Source: Ramlibacter alkalitolerans
Lineage (GTDB): Bacteria; Pseudomonadota; Gammaproteobacteria; Burkholderiales; Burkholderiaceae_C
Reading direction: 5' to 3'
Assembly (NCBI RefSeq): GCF_016722765.1
Contig: NZ_JAEQND010000017.1
Coordinates: forward strand, 1-64,000
DNA length: 64,000 nt
Shown here: piece by piece, positions 49,734 through 56,652 of the stretch
How positions within the stretch are numbered: position 1 is the stretch's first letter
Layout: each line of letters begins with the position of its first letter
Translations under genes and position numbers: made by a program
The notes under the pieces: model-generated
What the model was told of the DNA's origin: nothing
Databases searched by the model: none
The model's input: only the letters and a program-made list of their open reading frames with translations

Positions 49734-51263
49734 GTGACATCGAAGCCAGCGAGCGCACCCGCCCCGGCGGCACTGCCGCCCTTTCGGGCCATTCCCGACC
49801 TGATCCGGGAGAACGCGCAGGCGCGGCCGGCGCAGCTGGCCGTGCGGCAGGGCGCGCAACGCATGACCTGGCAGGCGCTCGACGCCGCCGCCGACCGCGT
49901 GGCCGCCACGCTGCAGGGCCACGGCCTGCAGCCGCGCGCCAGCATCGCGATCTGCGGTGCCAACTCGATCCCCTACCTGGCGCTGTTCCTGGGCGGCCTG
50001 CGCGCCGGGCTGGTCGTCGCCCCGCTGCCCACCGGCGCCACGGCCGAACAGCTGGCCGGCATGGTGCGCGACAGCGGCGCGCGCTTCTTCTTCGTCGATG
50101 CGAGCGTGCCTGCCTTCGATGCGGGCGTGCCGCGCATCCGCATGGACGTGGAACAGGAGCTCGCCGGCTGGCTGGTCGGCACCCGACCGCAGCCGGTGCA
50201 GATCCAGCCCGAATGGGCCTTCAACATCATCTATTCCTCGGGCACCACGGGCACGCCCAAGGGCATCGTGCAGCCGCACCAGATGCGCTGGGCCCATGTG
50301 GCGCGGGGCGAGAACTACGGCTACGGGCCGGACACGGTCAGCATGGTGGCCACCTCCCTGTGCTCCAACACCACGCTCGTCTCGGCCTTTCCCTGCCTGG
50401 CCAAGGGCGGCACCCTGGTGCTGACCGAAGGACGCTTCGATCCGGGTGCCTGGCTGGCGCTGGCGCAGGACGCGCGCGCCACCCACGCGATGCTGGTGCC
50501 GGTGCAGTACCAGCGGCTGATGGCGTATCCGGACTTCGACCGCTACGACCTGTCGTCCTTCCGCATGAAGTTCTGCACCAGCGCGCCGTTCCCCGCGGCG
50601 CTCAAGGCGCAGATCCTGGCGCGCTGGCCGGGCGGCCTGGTGGAGTACTTCGGCATGACCGAGGGCGGCGGCACCTGCATCCTGGAAGCGCACAACTTTC
50701 CCGACAAGCTGCACACGGTGGGCCGGCCGTCCGCGGGCCACGACATCCGCCTGATCGACGAAGAAGGCCGCGAGGTGCCGCCCGGCGAAGTCGGCGAGGT
50801 GGTGGGCCGCTCGGGCGCCATGATGGCCGGCTACCAGAACCAGCCGGAGAAGACGCGCGAGGCCGAGTGGTACGACCCCGCCGGCAACCGCTTCATGCGC
50901 ACCGGCGACGTCGGCCGCTTCGACGAGGACGGCTTCCTGGTGCTGATGGACCGGCGCAAGGACATGATCATCAGCGGCGGCTTCAACGTCTACCCGAGCG
51001 ACCTGGAAGCGGTGCTGCGCCAGCATCCGGCGGTGCACGAAGCCGCCGTCGTGGGCGTGCCGTCCGAGGCCTGGGGCGAGACCCCCGTCGCCTTCGTCGT
51101 GCCGAATCCCGATGCGCCGCCGGCCGAGGAAGTGCGCGCCTGGCTCAACGAGCGGGTGGGCAAGATCCAGCGCCTGGCCGACCTGCGCTACCTGCCCGAG
51201 CTGCCCCGCAGCGACATCGGCAAGGTCCTCAAGCGCCAGCTGCGCGACGGCTACGGGGGTTGA
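49734..51263 (+). CDS. Class I adenylate-forming acyl-CoA synthetase
   Basis: 509 residues from a GTG that follows AAGGAG. Signatures of the AMP-dependent synthetase/ligase family: P-loop IIYSSGTTGTPKG, YFGMTEGGG, the hinge MRTGDVGRFDEDGFLVLMDRRKDMIISGG, and the catalytic lysine region LPRSDIGKVLKR. It activates a carboxylic acid to an acyl-AMP and then to acyl-CoA. Acid specificity (aliphatic or aromatic) cannot be set from sequence. It stands alone, divergent from the acidic gene. Its TGA stop overlaps the start of a dyad repeat. Confidence 0.88.
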   Translation: MTSKPASAPAPAALPPFRAIPDLIRENAQARPAQLAVRQGAQRMTWQALDAAADRVAATLQGHGLQPRASIAICGANSIPYLALFLGGLRAGLVVAPLPTGATAEQLAGMVRDSGARFFFVDASVPAFDAGVPRIRMDVEQELAGWLVGTRPQPVQIQPEWAFNIIYSSGTTGTPKGIVQPHQMRWAHVARGENYGYGPDTVSMVATSLCSNTTLVSAFPCLAKGGTLVLTEGRFDPGAWLALAQDARATHAMLVPVQYQRLMAYPDFDRYDLSSFRMKFCTSAPFPAALKAQILARWPGGLVEYFGMTEGGGTCILEAHNFPDKLHTVGRPSAGHDIRLIDEEGREVPPGEVGEVVGRSGAMMAGYQNQPEKTREAEWYDPAGNRFMRTGDVGRFDEDGFLVLMDRRKDMIISGGFNVYPSDLEAVLRQHPAVHEAAVVGVPSEAWGETPVAFVVPNPDAPPAEEVRAWLNERVGKIQRLADLRYLPELPRSDIGKVLKRQLRDGYGG

Positions 51264-51370
51264 GCGTTGAGCGTCGGGCGTTGCGAGGGGTTCACGCCAA
51301 ACGCTCCACGCTCCACGCTCAACGCTCAACGCTCAACGCTCAACGCTCAACGCTCAACGCTCAACGCTGC
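51260..51370. repeat. 7-bp tandem repeat (ACGCTCA) with an inverted copy
   Basis: Two ACGCTCC and seven ACGCTCA units run in tandem from 51301 to 51363, ending in ACGCTGC. Upstream at 51260-51274 TTGAGCGTTGAGCGT is their reverse complement, so the transcript can fold into many registers of one hairpin. It lies between the synthetase stop and the MarR promoter. Copy number is likely to vary by slippage. Confidence 0.9.
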
Positions 51371-51382
51371 ATTGCCGTTGCC

Positions 51383-51411
51383 TTGACAATGTTTGCCTAG
51401 GCAAGTATATT
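51383..51411 (+). promoter_or_regulatory. marR-efflux promoter with the operator between -35 and -10
   Basis: TTGACA at 51383-51388 and TATATT at 51406-51411 are separated by exactly 17 bases. The spacer contains a perfect 12-bp palindrome TTGCCTAGGCAA at 51393-51404, a typical MarR-family site. A bound MarR dimer would block polymerase. The start of transcription should be near 51418, only about 3 bases before the ATG at 51421. Confidence 0.8.
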
Positions 51412-51420
51412 CGGCGTCCG

Positions 51421-51927
51421 ATGGCCTCCCGGATCGCCCCTTCCCCCGCCCACCCCGTCTTCTACACGCCGGACGACTACCGTCCGGACGAGAGCGCGGC
51501 CTACCTGATGCGCCGCATCCTCACGCTCATGGCGGCCGAGGTCGACGAGGCGCTGGAACCGCAGGGCCTCACCAGTGCGCAGTGGGTGCCGCTGCTCAAG
51601 CTGCACATGGGCCATGCGTCCACGGTGGCCGAGCTGGCCCGCGAATGCCAGCTCGATGCCGGCGCCATGACGCGCCTGCTGGACCGGCTGGAAGCCAAGG
51701 GCCTGGTGGCCCGCGTGCGCTCCTCCGAGGACCGCCGGGTCGTGAACCTCGAACTGACGAAGGAAGGGCGCGATGCCGCCCGGCACATCCCCAAGGTGCT
51801 GTGCAAGGTGCAGAACGCCTTCCTCACCGGGCTCGACGTCGCGGAGTGGCAGCAACTGAAGGATCTGCTGCGGCGCATCCTGGACAACGGAACGAAGCTG
51901 CAGGGCAGCCGCGAAGGAAAAGAATGA
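51421..51927 (+). CDS. MarR-family repressor of the efflux operon
   Basis: 168 residues. The winged helix is at about 60-125 (STVAELARECQLDAGAMTRLLDRLEAKGLVARVRSSEDRR), flanked by the dimerisation helices. The N-terminal part (FYTPDDYRPDESAAYLMRRI) matches relatives, so the ATG at 51421 is the likely start even though the transcript would have almost no leader. The stop overlaps the outer-membrane factor start (ATGA). It should bind the palindrome in its own promoter and release it when a phenolic or other small toxic ligand binds. Confidence 0.9.
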   Translation: MASRIAPSPAHPVFYTPDDYRPDESAAYLMRRILTLMAAEVDEALEPQGLTSAQWVPLLKLHMGHASTVAELARECQLDAGAMTRLLDRLEAKGLVARVRSSEDRRVVNLELTKEGRDAARHIPKVLCKVQNAFLTGLDVAEWQQLKDLLRRILDNGTKLQGSREGKE

Positions 51928-53348
51928 TCGACCTGATGACGCGCGGCCGCCTCGCCGGCCTGGTCGCGGCATGGCTGCTGGCCGGCTGCGCCAGCACCCA
52001 GGGCATCGCCCCCGAGGCGCAGATGCGGGCCCCGGCGGTGCCGCAGGCCTCCAGCGCACCGGTGGCGCCGGTCTCTTCCACCTGGTGGCGCGACTTCGGC
52101 GACCCGCAGCTCGATGCCCTGGTCGAACAGGCGCTGCGCGACAGCCCGACGCTGGGCGTCGCGCGCGCCCGCCTGCGCCGGGCCCAGTCGGCCAGCGCCA
52201 GCGCCCGCACCGCGGACCAGCCGCAGTTCCAGGGCCAGCTCGATTTCACCCACCAGCGCTTCAGCGAGAACGGCATCGTGCCGCCGCCGCTGGGAGGCTC
52301 GGTGCAGGACAGCGCCACCGCGCAGGTCAACCTGAACTGGGAGCTCGACTTCTTCGGCCGCAACCAGTCGGCGCTGCAGGCGGCGCTCGGCTCCGAGCGT
52401 GCTGCCCAGGCCGACGTCGCCGCCGCGCGCGTCGTGCTGGCCAGCAACGTGGCGCGCACCTACTTCCAGCTGGTGCGGCTGCAGGAGCAGGCGGTGGTCG
52501 CGCGACGCACCCTGGCGCAGCGCGAGGAGCAGCTCAAGCTGGTGCGCCAGCGCGTCGGCGCCGGCCTCGACACCAACCTGGAACTGCGGCAAAGCGAAGG
52601 CGCGCTGCCCGAAGCGCGCCAGCAACTGGAAGCGCTGCAGGAATCGACGCAGACCACGCGCAACGCGCTGGCGGCACTGGTGGGAGCGGGTGAACTGCCC
52701 GATCTCGCCAAGCTGCCGACGATCGCGGCGCTGCACCCCGTGACCACCGTGCCGGCGCTGCCCGCCGACCTGCTCGGGCGCCGTCCCGACGTGGCCGCCG
52801 CGCGGGCCCGCGTCGAAGCGGCCAGCGAGGGCGTGAAGCAGGCGGAGGCGGAGTTCTATCCCAGCGTGAACCTGGTCGCCTTCGCCGGCCTCACCAGCCT
52901 GGGCCTGAGCAACCTCGTCGACCTGGGCAGCCGGCAATGGGGCGTCGGTCCGGCCGTGCGGCTGCCGATGTTCGCGCAGGACCGCCTGCGCGCCAACCTG
53001 CGCGGCCGCACCGCGGACCTCGACGCCGCCATCGAGAGCTACAACGGCGCCGTGGTCGAGGCGATCCACGAAGCCGCCGACGCCGTGGCCAGCCTGCAGT
53101 CGCTCGCGCGCCAGCTCGCCGAGCAGCGCCAGGCGCTGGCCGCCGCCGAAGGCGCCTACGACATCGCCCTGCAACGCTATCGCGCCGGGCTCGGCACCTT
53201 CCTGAACGTGCTGACCGCGGAGACGGCGGTCCTGGCGCAGCGCCGCCTGGGCGTGGACCTGGCAGCGCGCGTGCTCGATGCGCGCGTGGCCCTGTACCGC
53301 GCGCTCGGCGGCGGCGCCACCGAGGACACGGCCGTCGCCGCCCACTGA
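51924..53348 (+). CDS. Outer-membrane efflux lipoprotein (NodT/OprM family)
   Basis: 474 residues. The lipobox LAGC gives an N-terminal lipid at Cys22. Two repeats of the TolC-like outer membrane factor follow, with the marks TWWRDFGDPQLDALVEQAL, LNWELDFFGRNQSALQAA, LLGRRPDVAAARARVEAAS and AYDIALQRYRAGLGTFLNVL. It forms the trimeric exit duct. Translation is coupled to the MarR gene, and the adaptor follows after 18 bases. Confidence 0.9.
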   Translation: MIDLMTRGRLAGLVAAWLLAGCASTQGIAPEAQMRAPAVPQASSAPVAPVSSTWWRDFGDPQLDALVEQALRDSPTLGVARARLRRAQSASASARTADQPQFQGQLDFTHQRFSENGIVPPPLGGSVQDSATAQVNLNWELDFFGRNQSALQAALGSERAAQADVAAARVVLASNVARTYFQLVRLQEQAVVARRTLAQREEQLKLVRQRVGAGLDTNLELRQSEGALPEARQQLEALQESTQTTRNALAALVGAGELPDLAKLPTIAALHPVTTVPALPADLLGRRPDVAAARARVEAASEGVKQAEAEFYPSVNLVAFAGLTSLGLSNLVDLGSRQWGVGPAVRLPMFAQDRLRANLRGRTADLDAAIESYNGAVVEAIHEAADAVASLQSLARQLAEQRQALAAAEGAYDIALQRYRAGLGTFLNVLTAETAVLAQRRLGVDLAARVLDARVALYRALGGGATEDTAVAAH

Positions 53349-53366
53349 ACACCTTCCATCCCGAAC

Positions 53367-54620
53367 ATGACCGAAGCACAGAACGTCGCGCCCCTGCAGA
53401 AGGGCAATCCCAAGCGCAAGAAGGCGCTGCTCACCCTGGCGGCCGTCGTGGCCGTCGTCGGCCTCGCCTGGGGCGGCTACGAGTGGCTGGTGGCCGGCCA
53501 CTACGAGACCACCGACAACGCCTACGTGCAGGGCAACGTGGTGCAGATCACGCCGCAGATCGGCGGCACCGTGATGGCCATCCACGCCGAGGAGACCGAC
53601 TACGTCAAGGCGGGCCAGCCGCTGGTGAAGTTCGACCCCGCCGACGCCAAGGTGGCGCTCGAACAGGCCGAAGCCGCCCTGGGGCAGACGGTGCGCCAGG
53701 TGCGCACGCTGTACTCCACCAACGGCTCGCTGGCGGCGCAGGTGGCGCTGCGCCAGGCCGACGTGAGCAAGGCGCAGGCCGAACTCGCGCGTGCCAACGA
53801 CGACCTGAACCGCCGCGCGGCCCTGGTCGGCAGCGGTGCGGTCTCGAAGGAAGAACTCAATCACGCGCAGACGCAGGTGAACAGCGCCCGCAGCGCGCTG
53901 GTGGCGGCGCAGGCGGGGGTGGTGAGCGCGCGCGAGCAGCTGGCCAGCAACCAGGCGATGACCTCCGGCACCGACGTCGAGCAGCACCCGCAGGTGCAGG
54001 CGGCGGCCGCCAAGGTGCGCGAAGCGTGGCTGGCGCAGCAGCGCTCGGTGCTGGTGGCGCCGGTCGACGGCTACGTGGCCAAGCGCACGGTGCAACTGGG
54101 CCAGCGCGTGGCCGCCGGCACGCCGCTGATGTCCATCGTGCCGCTGAACCAGGTCTGGGTCGATGCCAACTTCAAGGAAGTGCAGCTGCGCAAGCTGCGC
54201 ATCGGCCAGCCGGTGACGCTGACCGCCGACATCTACGGCAAGCGGGTCGAATACAAGGGCACGGTCTCCGGCCTGGGTGTCGGCACCGGCGCCGCCTTCT
54301 CGCTGCTGCCGGCGCAGAACGCCACCGGCAACTGGATCAAGGTGGTGCAGCGCGTGCCGGTGCGGGTGGCGCTCGATCCGAAGCAGCTGCAGGAGCATCC
54401 GCTGCGGGTGGGCCTGTCGATGGAAGCGACGGTGGACGTGGCCAAGCAGGAGGGCAAGACGCTCGCCGACGCGCCGCGCGGCGGCGCCGTGTCGCAGACG
54501 CAGGTCTTCAGCGCGCAGGACGACGGCGCGGAGGCCGAAGTGCGCCGCGTGATCTCGGCCAACAGCGCCGGCGGCCGGACGACGGCCAGCGGCGCCGGAG
54601 CGGCGCCCGCCAAGCGCTGA
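53367..54620 (+). CDS. emrA: HlyD-family periplasmic adaptor (EmrA-like)
   Basis: 417 residues anchored by one N-terminal helix (about 21-43), then a beta-barrel/lipoyl half-motif (YETTDNAYVQGNVVQITPQIGG), a long coiled-coil hairpin (about 90-210) and the second lipoyl half (VLVAPVDGYVAKRTVQLGQRV). This layout is that of EmrA, the adaptor linking an MFS pump to the outer-membrane duct. The last 50 residues are low-complexity. It is the middle gene of the tripartite system. Confidence 0.9.
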   Translation: MTEAQNVAPLQKGNPKRKKALLTLAAVVAVVGLAWGGYEWLVAGHYETTDNAYVQGNVVQITPQIGGTVMAIHAEETDYVKAGQPLVKFDPADAKVALEQAEAALGQTVRQVRTLYSTNGSLAAQVALRQADVSKAQAELARANDDLNRRAALVGSGAVSKEELNHAQTQVNSARSALVAAQAGVVSAREQLASNQAMTSGTDVEQHPQVQAAAAKVREAWLAQQRSVLVAPVDGYVAKRTVQLGQRVAAGTPLMSIVPLNQVWVDANFKEVQLRKLRIGQPVTLTADIYGKRVEYKGTVSGLGVGTGAAFSLLPAQNATGNWIKVVQRVPVRVALDPKQLQEHPLRVGLSMEATVDVAKQEGKTLADAPRGGAVSQTQVFSAQDDGAEAEVRRVISANSAGGRTTASGAGAAPAKR

Positions 54621-54630
54621 AGCAGCGACC

Positions 54631-56190
54631 GTGAGCGCCAACGCGCAGCACATCCCGCCCGCGCCGCTGGAAGGTTCGGCGCGCGTCTGGGGCACCATCG
54701 CGCTGTCCGCCGCCACGTTCATGAACGTGCTGGACACCTCGATCGCCAACGTGTCGCTGCCGGCCATCGCCGGCGACCTCGGCGTCAGCCCGAACCAGGG
54801 CACCTGGGTGATCACGAGCTTCGCGGTGGCCAATGCCATCGCGGTGCCGCTCACCGGCTGGCTGTCGCAGCGCTTCGGCCAGGTGCGGCTGTTCATCGCC
54901 AGCGTGATGCTGTTCGTGATCGCATCGTGGCTGTGCGGGCTGGCGCCCAGCATGCCGCTGCTGATCGCGTTCCGCGCGCTGCAGGGCTTCGTCGCCGGGC
55001 CGATGATCCCGCTGTCGCAGTCGCTGCTGCTTTCCAGCTATCCGCGCGCGCTCGCGGGCCTGGCGATGGCGATGTGGTCGATGACGACGCTGGTCGCACC
55101 GGTGATGGGGCCGCTGCTGGGCGGCTGGATCACCGACAACATCTCCTGGTCCTGGATCTTCTACATCAACATCCCGGTCGGTGTGATCGCCGCCTTCTCC
55201 TCCTGGGCGATCTACCACAAGCGCGAGACGGAGCGCCGCTCGCTGCCGATCGACAAGGTGGGCCTGGCGCTGCTGGTGGTGTGGGTCGGCTGCATGCAGA
55301 CCATGCTGGACCTGGGCAAGGAGTACGACTGGTTCTCCTCGCCGACCATCGTGGCGCTGGCCGTGATCACGGTGGTGGGCTTCGCCTTCTTCCTGGCCTG
55401 GGAGCTCACCGACGAACACCCGGTGGTGGACCTGCGCCTGTTCGCGCGCCGCAACTTCTGGGCCGGCACGCTGGCGGTGTCGGTCGGCTACGGGCTGTTC
55501 TTCGGCAACGTGGTGCTGCTGCCCCTGTGGCTGCAGCAGTTCATGGGCTACACGGCGACCGACGCCGGGATGATCATGGCGCCGGTGGGCCTGCTGGCGC
55601 TGGTGCTCTCGCCCGTGGTCGGCAAGACGATCGGCAAGGTCGATCCGCGCCGCTACGCCAGCATCGCCTTCGCGGTGTTCGCGCTGGTGCTGTGGATGCG
55701 CTCGCGCTTCAACACGCAGGCGGATTTCGGCACGATCATGGTGCCGACCATCATCCAGGGCGTGGCGATGGCCTTCTTCTTCATCCCGCTGATCACGATC
55801 ACGCTCTCGGGCCTGACGCCGGACCGGATCCCGGCCGCCTCGGGCCTGACCAACTTCGTGCGGATCACGGCCGGCGCGATCGGCACCTCGGTCTCGACCA
55901 CGCTGTGGGAAAGCCGCGCGGCCCTGCACCACGCGCACCTGACCGAGCTGGTCGGGCCCGGCAGCAACGTGGCGCAGACGGCGCTGTCGGGGCTGGCGTC
56001 GGCGGGTCTCACGCAGGAGCAGGCGCTGGCGCAGGTGAACCGGCTGGTCGACCAGCAGGCCTTCATGCTGGCGGCCAACGACATCTTCTGGGGTTCGGCC
56101 GTGCTGTTCCTGATCATGGTGCCGCTGGTCTGGCTGACGCACCCGCAGCCGGCGCCGGGCGGCGGCGACGCGGCGGCCGGCGCGCATTGA
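54631..56190 (+). CDS. emrB: DHA2-family MFS drug exporter (EmrB-like)
   Basis: 519 residues from a GTG 10 bases after emrA. About 14 transmembrane helices, the DHA2 pattern, with motif C-like MNVLDTSIANVSLPAIAGDLGVSP at the first helix and the TM4-5 stretch VMGPLLGGWITDNISWSWIF (GP-x2-GG). It exchanges protons for hydrophobic drugs or uncouplers and works with the adaptor and duct encoded upstream. The Ala/Gly-rich C-terminus is cytoplasmic. Confidence 0.92.
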   Translation: MSANAQHIPPAPLEGSARVWGTIALSAATFMNVLDTSIANVSLPAIAGDLGVSPNQGTWVITSFAVANAIAVPLTGWLSQRFGQVRLFIASVMLFVIASWLCGLAPSMPLLIAFRALQGFVAGPMIPLSQSLLLSSYPRALAGLAMAMWSMTTLVAPVMGPLLGGWITDNISWSWIFYINIPVGVIAAFSSWAIYHKRETERRSLPIDKVGLALLVVWVGCMQTMLDLGKEYDWFSSPTIVALAVITVVGFAFFLAWELTDEHPVVDLRLFARRNFWAGTLAVSVGYGLFFGNVVLLPLWLQQFMGYTATDAGMIMAPVGLLALVLSPVVGKTIGKVDPRRYASIAFAVFALVLWMRSRFNTQADFGTIMVPTIIQGVAMAFFFIPLITITLSGLTPDRIPAASGLTNFVRITAGAIGTSVSTTLWESRAALHHAHLTELVGPGSNVAQTALSGLASAGLTQEQALAQVNRLVDQQAFMLAANDIFWGSAVLFLIMVPLVWLTHPQPAPGGGDAAAGAH

Positions 56191-56201
56191 CCAGCTTCGC
56201 C

Positions 56202-56221
56202 CAGGCCCCCTTTCGGGCCTG
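56202..56221. terminator. Hairpin CAGGCCC / GGGCCTG after the efflux operon
   Basis: 7-bp perfect stem with a 6-base loop, 11 bases after the emrB stop; outer GCTTCGC...GCGAGGC pairing extends it. No T tract, so efficiency is uncertain. Confidence 0.45.
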
Positions 56222-56388
56222 CGGCGAGGCATCGGCTGACACGGCCTTGCCGCCGCTTCGACGACCAAGGCTGTGCTGGCGCTGACGCGGTGGTTCCGTG
56301 CGCGCCGGCCCCAAGACATCCGCGCGGCCCACAGTCCGGCCTGCGTGCATCGGTCATTCTGGAGTCCTAGCCCAGGGAGATTCCTCGA

Positions 56389-56649
56389 ATGAAATACATG
56401 CACAAGGCCATCTGGCAATCCGACGGCAACCTCGTGATCCGCGGCAACACCCGCGCGCTGCTGTTCCGTGCGCTGGAAGACGTTCGTGCGGACCTGACCC
56501 GGCGCGGCGAGGATGCCGACCAGCTCAAGCGGACCCTGCAGGCGCTGCAGGACGTGCTGGGTGCCTACGACGGCAAGCTCCCGAGCGCGAACGATCTGCT
56601 GGGCGACCCGGCGAAGGAACGCGTTTCGCGGAATCTGCTCAAGGGTTGA
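56389..56649 (+). CDS. Small protein of unknown function
   Basis: 86 residues after AGGGAG. It begins KYMHKAIWQSDGNLVIRGN and continues with two amphipathic helices (RALLFRALEDVRADLTRRG, ADQLKRTLQALQDVLGAYDG). The codon use is typical of the host, so it is real. I recognise no family; the beta-strand plus helices might be a small regulatory or DNA-binding fold. It ends 3 bases from the convergent putA stop. Confidence 0.65.
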   Translation: MKYMHKAIWQSDGNLVIRGNTRALLFRALEDVRADLTRRGEDADQLKRTLQALQDVLGAYDGKLPSANDLLGDPAKERVSRNLLKG

Positions 56650-56652
56650 GCG

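Noticed and set aside
51260..51370. 7-bp tandem repeat considered as a plasmid-type iteron origin
   Set aside because: Units are too short, there is no replication initiator gene or AT-rich stretch, and the inverted copy makes a hairpin or terminator explanation simpler.
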